Of a DNA stretch of 47,033 bases, positions 19,578 through 30,900 are shown one piece after another (the stretch's first letter is position 1; every line of letters begins with the position of its first letter). The notes under the pieces are model-generated. The model had not been told where the DNA came from. It was given only the letters and a program-made list of their open reading frames with translations, and searched no databases. A program made the translations under genes and the position numbers. The DNA is taken from contig RHPI01000818.1 in the NCBI GenBank assembly GCA_009103225.1, forward strand, positions 316,911 through 363,943, in the 5' to 3' direction. The stretch comes from Chlorokybus atmophyticus (lineage: Eukaryota; Streptophyta; Chlorokybophyceae; Chlorokybales; Chlorokybaceae).

Positions 19578-20671
19578 TTCCTCCTCCTCCTGTTGCTGTT
19601 GTGCGTTTGTCTCCCGAAGAGTCCTTCAGCATCAAGCATGTGCACATCCTGGATTGAACTCCCCAGTTCAACATGACCCGCATCGTATTGTAATGGACGC
19701 TGGCCGACATACAGCTTGATTTACTTGCACACCCAGCTGCTAACAATGTGCATGTAGACCGAGCTGCGTGTGGCGCATGCGGCAATACGAACAAAGGACT
19801 CCCATAGCTCACTACTAACGTCAACACAGGTGTCGCCAATGTAAACTGCATCATATCTAGCAACACGCCCCGCTGCTACCCTTGCATGCCAGAGGCGGGA
19901 CACTTGGCCGCCATCTACTGGCGTGACGGCTCCGTCGTACCATCATTACGGTACGATCAAGCCATTACACGTATAGGGTGAGGTGAGTTTGCAGAAATAT
20001 TCTGATTGAACCGTTTGAATGGTACGAAGATGCCTTTGTTAAAATATGCCATTGAAATGGTACTTTTGTACAATGGCAATGACAGTTCGTACCAATTACA
20101 AGTGCTGGCAATGCCAATTCCTGCGCATGAAAACACTATTTACGGCTTGCCGCTAAGCTATGCACCCTTACAGGGCGGTGATGTCGAGGGTATGTGGCGT
20201 TTGGTGGATCGTTGGCGGCGCTGCCAGGGGCGTAGTGGGCGTTATGGTCGAGGTCCGGGATGAAGGCCATGTTTGCACAGGGCGGGCAAGGTGGCGGTGG
20301 GGTGTCCTTGGTGTCACACCCCACCATGCCTACGAAGGGCACAGCCAATGACAACAGTGACTTGGGCAATATCTGAGAGGGCTCCCCTTCCGAGTGGGGA
20401 AATGCACACCACAATACTGCCTCTATAAACATCCGACCCACCAACAGCTGCGACCACGGTGACACGATTGAAGGGACCAAATAAGACTGGCATGAGTAAG
20501 ATGGGTTACGATGCACTGTCAATGCCACATGCTAGGGTTCTTCTATCTTGCACATGCACAGCCTCAAGTATCTTGCACATAACACACAGTGTCAATACCA
20601 CATGCACACCCTCATGCACAGCCTCCAGTGTCATGCACAAAAATAGCATGACCACTCTCGCAAATGCACAG
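19578..20671. other. Intergenic region with scattered GGTAC-type repeats
   Basis: At 19930-20100 the word GGTAC or GTACC recurs several times, including an inverted pair TCGTACC/GGTACGA around 19934-19956. This may be an end region of the KDZ-like element or of another decayed transposon. From 20530 to 20660 short CACATGCACAGCCTC-like words recur imperfectly. No gene is recognised. Confidence 0.4.
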
Positions 20672-21142
20672 CCTTTTCTAACTTGCGGGAGCTCACAAGT
20701 CGCTTAAGAGAGGCTGCGGAGTACCACGAACGGGTAATCCACGACCTAGTTTGATGTTTCTAGCGGCAATTAAGCAGTATGCTTGTAGATTGCCATGTTG
20801 GTCAGTGAGAACCAAGAGCAGCGCGGCGGGCTGACTGTCTGCCTGGCGGAGTGCGACAAAGCGAAAGACAAGGTAAGCATGTGCATGCTGATGGGCTGGT
20901 CCTCTGGCAGCACGGCACTCTTATAGCATTACCAAATGCAGGTGGTCACTCTCAAAGCAACCATCAAGCGCATGCGCGTGCACGGCGAGGTGCCGACAAT
21001 CAAGCTAAAGGACGAAGTAGCCGCTGTAATGTTTTCGAGCGAGGCAGCTGATAAAGATGACTCCGATGTTGAAGCAGAAGACTTGTCAGAAGAGGAACAG
21101 GAGGAGGGGGTTAAGGAGGAATTCCGAGGCAGGCACCACTAG
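20672..21142 (+). CDS. Unrecognised coiled-coil protein fragment, three exons
   Basis: I do not recognise the family. Proposed exons are 20672-20748, 20789-20872 and 20942-21142. Both introns are short and phase 0, with a weak GTTTGA donor and a good GTAAGC donor, and acceptors TTGTAG and ATGCAG. The spliced product has a heptad-like helix (NLRELTSRLREAAEYHERVI), a second helix ending AECDKAKDK, a basic stretch (TIKRMRVHG), and a strongly acidic tail (EDLSEEEQEEGV). It ends at TAG 21140. The upstream start is not found, so this is the C-terminal end of a longer gene or a remnant. The maintained splice phase is the main argument that it is or was coding. Confidence 0.4.
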
Positions 21143-21965
21143 TTGACAAGCTGCGTATGAGTGCGACAACTACACTCAATGTTGTAGGTAGTTTGATGCG
21201 CAAGTCAGCTGCTCAGTTGCAAGTGGACATACTCTCACCACTGCCGGTACGTTGAATATATTTGGGGCTTATAGTTGCAAGACCAAGCAATCATCCCAAG
21301 GTTTGTACAGACTGCATGGCATGTTAGTGTTGGCTTACGGAAAAAATTGTCAACTTTTGTCAAACGGTAAGGGTCATATATTAACAGCAGTGTAACGGCA
21401 AGGAAACTGCCAGCTATTGCTGTCAGCTGTCCGTAACTATCGGCTAATGGCCGTCTGTGCACATTGACTGAAGGGTAACAGGTTGACAACTCTCAGCCGG
21501 TCAGTGCCACTGACAACCGCTTTCGGCCCGCGGGCGTCTGCGTTTGTCCACATAAGCCAACGGCAAACCCAATAGTCAAAAAGTATCATGTCAAGAAGCG
21601 GCAGGCAGGCTCAGGCACCCATCAGACCCTCAGTCCTTTTCCAGTAACCATGTAATATTTACAACATTTTTCAACTCGTCTCCATGGATTGCTGTGACAT
21701 TAACCTTGAAAGGAATATGCAGCTGTAAAAGGAATACGTAAGGTAAGAACAAGAAGATTGCATGCGCAGGCAGCACACCGTCTGCTTTCTTCTGACAAGA
21801 AAGCAGACCTAAAAGTCACTCTTCCGCAACAGGCCGACCGAGCTGTCAACTGCATTTGGTTTCCAGGGTTTTGCCAGCTCTGACCAATGAGGCGCATAGC
21901 ACTCAACCACCGCCAACATCAAAGATTGAAGACACTACTAGCGAAAATGATAAGCATAGTTTCAC
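21143..21965. other. Intergenic, with short palindromes
   Basis: No gene is recognised. GTCAGTGcCACTGAC near 21499-21513 is a near-perfect palindrome, and a 12-bp hairpin lies at 21780-21808. Confidence 0.4.
21780..21808. repeat. 12-bp perfect hairpin
   Basis: GTCTGCTTTCTT pairs perfectly with AAGAAAGCAGAC around a five-base loop. No run of T follows, so a polymerase III-type terminator is not indicated. Function unknown. Confidence 0.6.
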
Positions 21966-22130
21966 CTGCCACCAGCGCAAAGGTGGGCTTTTTGGAATGT
22001 GTGAGGTACTCGGCAGGATCTTTGGTGCCAGCCAGACTAATGGTTGTGTAAAGTCTTCTTTCGACTCCTCGTCTTCTTTATTTTCCTGCTTCTGGGCGGC
22101 TTGCATGATGTAAAGAGAAGAGAGATTCAT
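21966..22130 (-). pseudogene. Possible single exon of an unrecognised gene
   Basis: The minus strand is open from ATG 22130 with a Glu/Lys/Asp-rich start and a segment PLVWLAPKILPSTSHIPKSP ending RWWQ at a good donor (CAG|GTGAAA, exon end 21966). No family is recognised and no partner exon was joined. It may be linked to the minus-strand remnant at 22.8-23.6 kb. Confidence 0.25.
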
Positions 22131-22834
22131 GGATGAAGTGCAGTTATAACCATTGTACCATATGCGTCGGTGTGTGTGGTGGTGTGTGGGGGAGGGGGAG
22201 GGGAGGGATGGCTTGCTTACCGTGCTGCTTCGGACAATGTCACGCGCATGACATCATCGGTAGCAAGTTCGCCGCTGTACTTGGGGTTCAATGCGCCAGC
22301 TATGCCATACGCGGGAAACAACTTATGTAAAGGCCCACATGATCAGTAAAAGGATAACGCGCAGTGAAAAACTATGGCACACTTGCATACAATGCAGAAA
22401 ACTTACCTGCATAGACGCTGCCTATCTCCCATGTCACTGCTGCAAGCTAAGCACAAGACACACAACAAGCTTGATCAGTTACATAGTATTTGTTATGTTA
22501 TCTTTGAACAAAATATACAATGGAGATGCGCCGTAAGAATTGCTCACATATTAGCTTGAGTCGACTTGCTGTTGCGGTGCGAGGGTCCAACAAAATGCGC
22601 GACAGTTGATTGCAAAGCTTCACGAGCTAAAACAATACGATACTCGACACCCGCATAGTCTCCAAGTACCAATGAGTATCAACGCAATGATAGCTTGACT
22701 GCATTTAATCGGTCGCAGTGACAGCTATTTAATGACATGAGTATCAGCACCAAGAGATTCATCAATAGCTAATGACACAACAAAAGCTTATCAGCAGGAC
22801 CGTGTTTTTTGGCAGTATTGGTCAAAGTTTGTTG
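22131..22834. other. Intergenic, with a G-rich tract
   Basis: A run of GTGTGTGGTGG followed by several G4-G5 blocks at about 22168-22208 has quadruplex-forming potential. Otherwise nothing is recognised. Confidence 0.4.
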
Positions 22835-23563
22835 TCACTCACTCTTGAGCTTGCGCTTCTGCTTGCTTCTTGGATTTTTATGCCGGAAGCCAGCTCCTCT
22901 ATGGGCATCACGGCACCGCTTGCAAGGCCTTAAAGGACAATCATCCGCCTTGCAGAGTTTATGACCTGCGAGACTACCAGGTGAGCACCGAGAAGATAAC
23001 TTTGCTTGCATCACTACAAGATACGCACCTAAAAGCAAGTGACAATGTCCAGCTGTGGTTTTTTGGTAAACAATTCATTAGGCACCACAGTGCCAAGTGT
23101 GCAATAGATGAGGTCTCACTATAAATGCTCACATTCTGCAAGTTTTCTCCAAGCAACCCCGCATGCAACTGACCAAAGCACGTGCTCCCTGTCGCCTGTG
23201 AAGATAAAAGCTTTGATGGTGGCAACGCGCACGGCACTTATTGCTCGCAACGGGTCACTATCATTGTAATCTAGCACCAACATCATATGTGCAAACCTGC
23301 GGTAGTTCTTAGCATAGCGAAGTGCATGCAGGAACTCAGTATTGGATATGACATGCCTTTTTGCTCCCGCGTTGTACATGCTTTTGCAACACTACTGGCA
23401 GCCAAATGCACTTTTTGTCCATGTCTGCGGGTTGACGGATAGGGTGCATTGCATCCATGGCAAAAGAGTTAGAAGACTCCGCCAGCAACGTGCGCTCAGT
23501 GTCACAAAGCCGACAATCTGGAGGTAAACTTAACACACAAACTCCAAACCCACCTACCTCCAT
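22835..23563 (-). pseudogene. Unrecognised minus-strand coding remnant, several exons
   Basis: I do not recognise the family. Three open segments read in order on the minus strand. The first (about 23563-23336) contains PPDCRLCDTERTLLAE. The second (about 23379-23119) contains LHALRYAKNYRRFAHMMLVL then LDYNDSDPLRAI and AFIFTGDREHVLW. The third (about 23038-22835) contains CKADDCPLRPCKRCRDAH and a very basic end (PRSKQKRKLKS). Acceptor- and donor-like sites occur between them (for example TCTCGCAG before the third), but I could not confirm one continuous frame. The Cys spacing in the third suggests a small zinc-binding or DNA-binding tail. It may be a transposon remnant or a decayed host gene. 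Confidence 0.35.
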
Positions 23564-24789
23564 GAAGAGTCAAGGGCGCCAGCGCCAGTCCTTCTCAGCA
23601 CCAGCTGAGGGGTATGGGCGTAGCTGATATGGGCGCCTTAATCTTTAGCTTGAGGGGCAAAAGCATGTGCGCTATCAACAAACCAGAGACGCACAGAGCG
23701 CTGCGTACCAGACTTGATTGGTATTCATCCGTGGATTGACTTGTGCATGTACGGCAGTACATACCTGCAGTTGCAATGCTGGTAGTTAGTCATCACCTGG
23801 TCATATAGCTGCGGGCCGAAGTCGGCTGCATTGCAGATGCACGAATTTGGTGAGAAAGTGCGTATGCAATATAGCCGCTATGTGATAACAAGAAACCATC
23901 AGCACAATATTGCCGGAATAATTGCTAGAAACTGCTGGATAGGCCGATGTGACAAATGTGAGTGGCATACAGACACGCCCGTATACGATACCAAACCCAT
24001 GGCATGCATTGGTGACAAATGCCAGTCACGACTCAACTGGGCTCAACAAATGCAACTTACTTGCAAACAAAATGCACGACGGTCCTTGACACTCTATGAC
24101 CCTGATTAAGTAAGGTTTCCATCTCTCGTTCTGCCATACGACATTGCGAGCGCGCCTGCTCCTTCCCTCCACTTGCTAGAAACGCCCTTTACAGTTCATT
24201 GACAACGCAGTGCCACAACAGTGAGTCGCATGTGAACACGCGCATGTGTATGTCGTGTGCGCAAGAGGTGTATAAATACCTGATCATACAACAAGTTGAC
24301 TTGACCACAACGTGACCTGGAGAGGCAGCTACACTATCTTTAACAGGCGAGACTCGCAATTACGACGTAACACTCACACTTAGACACAAGCTGTAATCTG
24401 CTCGCACGTACACGCCTACTACATACAATTGCCATGCAGTAGCTCTAGCACCTACCTCATTGCCTGCTGCTGCTAGTCTCATATGCTAACTCTTGTTGGC
24501 TGACTCCTCACCACCCCGCCTCCCACCTTCCCCCTTGCGCGCGCACCTTGCCCTATTGTTGGCTGTTGCTGTTGTTACTCACACTGCGGACTGTGTTAGC
24601 TGCTTGCAATTGTGCTTTTGCATGTGCATAGCCCTGCATCAGCCCCGGGTTTAATGACATGCATGCACGCACGCACGCAAGTATGCACATCGCAGACGAT
24701 TTTTCAGGCAATAGCACAAGCCTTTACTATCGCCCTCACGTCGACATCATTTACAAAGTGAGGCAATCAGTGATTGGCTTTAAAACAGC
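23564..24789. other. Intergenic, nothing recognised
   Basis: Lower-complexity CA/GT-rich text with a short open stretch at 23831-24109 that matches nothing I recognise. No RNA gene or repeat was seen. Confidence 0.4.
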
Positions 24790-25700
24790 TCCCACCAGGC
24801 AATGCGCCATCCTGCGCCATGCCTCCCTTCGCTTGCCGCTGTTGCGCTGGCACTGCAGAGGCCTGCAGTAGGAGTAACCCATGACAGGACACACCAGTCA
24901 CAAGTTCACGCTAACCCTCCCTCATCTCTCTCTCCCCAGGGGCAGAGATTGCCCTACTGCTGCGGTAGCAGACCAATGCTAACACCTGCTGCACAACCAG
25001 GACACTGCTCGGCGGCGACACCAGGGATTGCAGTGGCGATGGCTGGATGATTTTGCAGCTGGATGAGGTTGTCGCCCCCCACACACCAGCCCATCAACAC
25101 CGACTACACCGCCACCGCCACCACCAAACCACTTGCCCCAATGTAGGTATATATACATAACTTAGTGACGTGTACTGGTGAAGGCAGATGACACGAACAG
25201 GGTCGGTAACGCGCGCTGCGGCTGCTCCCTGAGTGGCGCGGGCGGGCATCGCTGCCAGACACAGGGTGACGCCGACTTGGACTGTTCATCATGAAACAGT
25301 TGTGTAGTCTGGTCCTGGCTTTGGCGTGGTTTTGCTGGCGGCAGCACTGGCGTAGTTGGTGTTGGTGGGCTGAAACTTGTGGGGCGACAATCTCCAACCT
25401 AGAGACTAATATAATGACTTTTGAATACCATTCAGCCATCAGCGCGATCCCTTACCATCGCCGCCTGAGCCCATTGCCGCAGCAGGCTTGCCATTTGCCT
25501 TGGGGAGGGAGAGGGAGAGATGGGGAGGGAGTCTTGGGGTATGGATGTTGTGTCTTTGCCAAGGGTTACTCCTCGGACCGGCCTCTGCAGTAAAGGCAGT
25601 GCCAGTGCAAAAGTAGTAGCGGCAAGCATGGCGCAGGGTGGTGGCGGGTTGCCTGGCGAGCGCTGTCCCAAACATCATCATCGGTTGCCAATTTGTGGTT
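24790..25700. repeat. Foldback element: imperfect inverted repeat with arms of about 350 bases
   Basis: The left arm (about 24790-25140) matches the reverse complement of the right arm (about 25300-25700). Shared blocks include CTGCGCCATGC, CTGGCACTGC, GCAGAGGCC, GGAGTAACCC, TTGTCGCCCC and CATCAACACC (CACCAACACC in the other arm), in the same order. Identity is imperfect, roughly 70% by eye. The central 160 bases are single copy. The layout suggests a foldback or MITE-type transposon, or a long-hairpin RNA locus. Exact ends were not fixed. Confidence 0.6.
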
Positions 25701-25943
25701 GCTTTGCAAGTGCTGATGGCGTCAGGGGGTTAAGGCTTACGGTGTCGCCGTATCGTGTGTTTTCCTGTACGTAAGCACAAGCGTGCGTGTATGTTGTGCT
25801 TCATCCATAACCAAGTTAGCTTTGTGCCCTCAAAAGAAACTTCATTGCTACAACTTCGCACATTGTCACCCACCAGCATGCATATCATGTGCTTTACAGC
25901 ATCAACATCTGCACGCTGCTTTGCAATGCAAGCTAGGTTGTAA

Positions 25944-26497
25944 GTGTTAGCCTTTGTTTGGCAACAACGCCACATTGCAGCAATTGGACTATTGCTGCTA
26001 GCTAGCCGCTTGGTGTCGCAGTCTGGCATATGTGCATGGGAGGGCACAACATGTCAGCACGTTATATTTAGCGCATGTAAGGACATAAAGGTCCACTACA
26101 AGCTCTACTACTGGGATGAAAAGCCGCTGACCGAGACACAAATCGTGCACGTCGCGTGCCCCCGCATGAAGGATATCTCCAGTTTCAAAGGTTTGAAGAG
26201 GAATCCTCTCCATGTGCCGGTCAATGTGCATTGCGTCGGAGCCGTTGTCGGAGCAATTGTGCAGCAGCATCAAGGTATTGTGTGCTTTTGCCGCGAGTTA
26301 TTCACATGACTGTTTAACTCAACAGCTTAGCTAATGCGCGTGTGATGTGAGCAGAGCTCCTTCTTCATTTCAACTTGCCTGAAACCATGTACCAGGATCA
26401 CATGCGCTGCATGCGGGACTGGCGGTTTATGTACCATCCTGGCATGGCCTGCCCATCCCCTACAGCTGGCATAATCCCGTTCAGGGCGTCGCCGTGA
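25944..26497 (+). pseudogene. Unrecognised coding fragment, two exons
   Basis: I do not recognise the family. Exon 1 is open to CAAG|GTATTG at 26274 and reads LYYWDEKPLTETQIVHVACP and VPVNVHCVGAVVGAIVQQHQ. Exon 2 starts after GAGCAG at 26355 and reads LLLHFNLPETMYQDHMRC, then MRDWRFMYHPGMACPSP, to TGA 26495. The junction codon (G|AG) keeps frame exactly, which argues for true coding origin. The 5' start is not found, so this is a C-terminal piece or a remnant. It may be a decayed transposase or a host gene end. Confidence 0.4.
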
Positions 26498-27057
26498 CAC
26501 TCCGCGGTATGCAAGGCATTCGTTCAAGCTTACTAGCTCCCTGTTTGTTATTGTAAGTGGCACACAATCAACTTCACAGACTCGCATTATTCTGACTTCA
26601 CCGTGCAGTGGCAAGTCTTACAGTTGTCGTCCTTGCAGAGTACACGCCAAAGCAACCGCACACACCTTTACCGTTCTACTCATTGCAGTGGATTGATTGG
26701 ATGGTAGTGACTTCGAATGAGAGCCCTCTGCACAGTGCACCGCGCCGAACAATGCGAAACGGTGCAGTTAGTGCACACACCCATGTCCTTCTTTCCCGCG
26801 AGCCCCAAGCAATGAAGAGCTACGAGACTTTCACCCGCCATGGTTTGAGAAGGAGGCGTTGTCGACGTCATCGGCCCCCATGTCAACCGCGCGCAATTGC
26901 GTAACGCAAATCTCAGGCTTATAACAATAGTAGAAACCTGGGGCTTGCGCCGGGCTATGCACATGCAGAACTGCAGTGCATCTGCAAACAGCCAACACAG
27001 TTCGCAATGTGAGTAACAATACCAAAAGCTACCAACAAGAGGGTAGGGCGCGCGCTC
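26498..27057. other. Intergenic, nothing recognised
   Basis: Short open stretches only, without recognisable motifs, leading into the poly-G gap. Confidence 0.4.
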
Positions 27058-27187
27058 GGGGGGGGGGGGGGGGGGNNNNNNNNNNNNNNNNNNNNNNNNN
27101 NNNNNNNNNNNNNNNNNNNNNNNNNNNNNNNNNNNNNNNNNNNNNNNNNNNNNNNNNNNNNNNNNNNNNNNNNNGGGGGGGGGGGGG
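27058..27187. other. Assembly gap (99 N) inside a poly-G run
   Basis: Eighteen G precede and thirteen G follow a run of N at 27076-27174. The gap length is probably nominal. Any reading across it is meaningless. Confidence 0.95.
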
Positions 27188-27902
27188 TGGTGGTGGTGGT
27201 CAGCTAGCAAGAGTTAGCAAGAGTTTTTGATCAGCTTTTAGCAGCTTTGTAGACTGACAGCAGCGAGGTAGGTATGGAATGTGCTGGAGCTGCTACATAC
27301 GTTGTATGTGGTAGGTATGTACATGCGCGCAGATCACAACTTCTGTGCAGGTGTGAGTGGTATTGCTGTAATTGCGAATCTCACCTGCCAAAAGAAGCAG
27401 CTGCCGCTGGGAGACTGCTTAGACAGCGCAAGATCATCTGTGGTCAACTGAACTCCCATGTGGTCAGATACTTACCAAACTACTTGCGCGCATGACATGC
27501 GGGGATATGTGTTGACTTGCAACGCTTTGTTGAAGTACTGATCACCTGCATAAGCTCGCTCGCATTGACCATACTAATCATTCACGGCACTGCCACATGC
27601 ATCAGCAGCGTTTGCCACCGATAATACTCTGCATATGTGCGCATGCTAAACAAACTGAACAACGCAGAAAGCTGAGCTAACTTCTTATCAGACTACAAAG
27701 AAAGACAACTGCACGCTAGCCAGCGGCACAACAGTGCAGCACTGATACGTGTCTCAAGGCACTAGCTCACTACATCAACTTGCTACAACTCACACAGACA
27801 ACTACCAGCATTATCTGGTGAAAATCTAACACAACAAAACCGCCCTAGCCAACCCTCTGTACATCCTAACAGGAACAAACACAACTCAACTAAAACAGCT
27901 CA
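27188..27902. other. Intergenic region downstream of the GH79-like gene
   Basis: A short open stretch at 27274-27495 (ending RYLPNYLRA) matches nothing I recognise. The 3' untranslated region of the minus-strand gene should lie just below 27903; no clear polyadenylation signal was picked out. Confidence 0.4.
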
Positions 27903-30900
27903 CTACTGGATGGTGAAGCTGAAGGCTGAAGCCTCCACTTGAGTTACTGTCAGCTGCGTCTGCGTGGTGCCCGCCAGTGCGATGGTCACGGACTGCCCGG
28001 CAACCTGAAAAGGAGGAGGCGACACCACCTGGAAAGTGGTGAAAGTGACGCCGTCCGTTGAGTACTGAGCTATGAGCGCATTCTGCAAACAAGGTAGTCA
28101 GAAATATGAACAACAACAACAAAGGACACCGACAACAATGGCAGCAGCAGCAGCAACAGTGAGTATCAATAACATCGATATGGATACACATCATTATCAG
28201 TGGTTGTTATTGTTGTCCTTTGGTGTCTGTGTCTGTAATGTTGGTTGTGTTGGTGTTGTCGGCAGCGCAGGTGCAAGGTGATAGGTGGTGTACCTTGTCC
28301 ATAGATAGTGAGAGCCACACGGGTAGTTTGACGCCGAGCGGTGCGAGGTACGAGCGCGTGAAGCCGTAGTCAGTGCTGCGCGTGGACACGCCGAGATAGC
28401 CCGTGGAGGTGACGTACACGTACGCGCTGGGCGAGTAGGAAGATTGCCCCAGGCGCAGCATCACACCCACCCGGCAGCGGTAGTTGTAGTAACCAATGAA
28501 CTCCACCTTCGCGCCCACCGACACGCTGCTGGACACCGTTCTGTTGGTGTACACCAAACCGATGGAGTCCGCGGTCCCACCAACGCCGTTGCCACCCGGA
28601 GCTGTCATGATGTACTTCTTCCTCCAAGCATCGTAAAACGCACCACCTGGCAACAGCAGAGTGCGCGTGTGCACGAGTGCGAGTGTGCGTGTACACGCGT
28701 GTGTGCGTGCGTCTTTGCATGAACATGTGTGCTGTATTCCTCTAAGGCAGATAGCAGGCCCATGAGAGAGCAACGTGCATTAAGGACACACTGTGTACCT
28801 GGCATGAAGCCTGTTTGGTCGTTCGGACGCATGTTCCTATACTCGAAGCCCGGCAGCATGGAGCCTCGCGTGCCCGGCAGGGGCGTGAGGACGCTGAAGA
28901 AGGCGGTGCAAATGGGAACATTGCAGATGGACTGGATGGGACCGCCCTGCGACCAACCCATGAACTTGAAGGGGACGCCGCGCTTGTCAGTGACGTTCTG
29001 CACAGCAATGGAGTGAGTGTGAGTGTATCAGAGAGTACATGTGTACTTGTGCGTGCATGTACTTGCATGCGTGTCATCCCAGGCAACATCTTGCATTGCA
29101 TGACACACATGTCCATATTTCAATCGAACCTGCGAGCTCAAGAACACACAACACACACGCACGCATGCGCGCGCGTATGTGCGTGAATCACCCCATGAAC
29201 ACAATATTTGACACACGTCCAAATGAGCCAAAGTCCACATGCGCAAGCCAAGTACGTACCCTTGCAGCCGACACTCGGACCGACTTCCCGAGCAGTGTCG
29301 ACACGGTGACGCTCCCTAGTCCTCGCTGGCCATTGGCATAGACTGGCGCTGAGATGTTCCAGCTTCTCACGGTGATGCGCTGTATCTGCGCTGTGGACAC
29401 GCTGACGGTGGAGGCAACGATGACGGTGGAGCCCTGCCCCGCGCGAGGCGTGCCCGCCACGCCGGCCAGACTCGCGGTCAAAGCCACGGGGAGGAACTGA
29501 GGGATTGTACCGATCGTGTCCCAGTCTTGGCCGTTCTTAGACATGTTGGCTTGAATGGTAGTCTGTTGACAACAATGGGAACATGTTGTCAAGTTGAAAC
29601 AGGAGTGCTCATTGCACTGCTATCGCATTCTGTGCACGTGTGCCTGTGTGCATGTGCGTGTGTGTGGGTGCAGGAGTGTAAGTGTGCGTGCGTGCAGATC
29701 TATACACGTCCACATGCACAAGTTTGCGTGTGTTGCAAGATGATGTGTACCTCACTGATGTCGATGCGGAGCCACACTGGCGGGGGCCCATAGAGTCTTG
29801 TGCCTCTGCTGACCGTAATGCCGGATGCGTCGCGGTAGGTCAGTTGTGCTATTCCGTTGGCCGTGATGGACACGTACACGTTCATGGCGTTGGGTGCCGT
29901 GCTCATTCGCACCATGACGCCCGCCTTGGCATTATACGCCGTCGGCGCAATGTAGTTCACGTACGCCACCGCCGACAACAGCTCCGCGGGCGTGACCGTC
30001 TGATACACAAACGTCATCTCATCGGCCGAACCCCATATGTCCTCACCACCCGCACTAAACTTGACCAACCCGTCTTCAAACCACACGCCTGTCGGGAATG
30101 TCCCTCCTATAGGAGCCAGCGCACAGTTCTTTGGGAGGGACCCCACTTCTCCTGGAGACGGCGTGATGATGGTGTAGTACGCCACGTACACGACCTCGGG
30201 CACGTCCACAACGAGCAGCGGCAACGGGTTGTCTTGTGCTGATGTCGCGCCGGGTACATTACCCCAACCCGCAAACTCGAAGGTCAACCCGTCGTATATC
30301 GAGCTCGGGTCAGATATTGTCACCTCCGTAGCGGCGGATATCATTACCGTGGCGCCAATGTAAGCTGGGTAGTATGTCTTGTAGGGGACGGCGCCGCTGT
30401 TGGCGCCGTTGACGAAGACGGGTGCGTTGATGGGAGCCGTGCCGAGACGGATGGTGCGAAGAGAGGCGAGAGGTGGTGGGGGAGAAGGAGGAGGAGGAGG
30501 AGGGGGAAAAGGAGGGGGAGGTGGACCCGCTGCACAACAACAACAGCACAAAGTCCACATGTCAGCAGGCGGGATGGTTGTAATGTTATTACGTCGTCTC
30601 TGTAGCTAAGAGACACCATCAATGAGAGTTGCACAATGTGCTTTCGGTGTGTGCACGCGCATGTGTACGTATGCATGTAAAAGTGTCTGTGTGTATGTTG
30701 GGATCACGCACACACATACCAGGGCGAGGTGGGAAGTACAGCATAGCCACTTCTGCTGGGCGTATGGCGACGGTGTACCGATACGTGTTCGTGCCGACGA
30801 GTGTGGGTCCCACAGCATTCTCCTTCCTGACCGTCCCAACCAGCTTCCCATCAACCGACCCATCATAGGTCTGTCCTCCCCACGTGATACCATATGTGTT

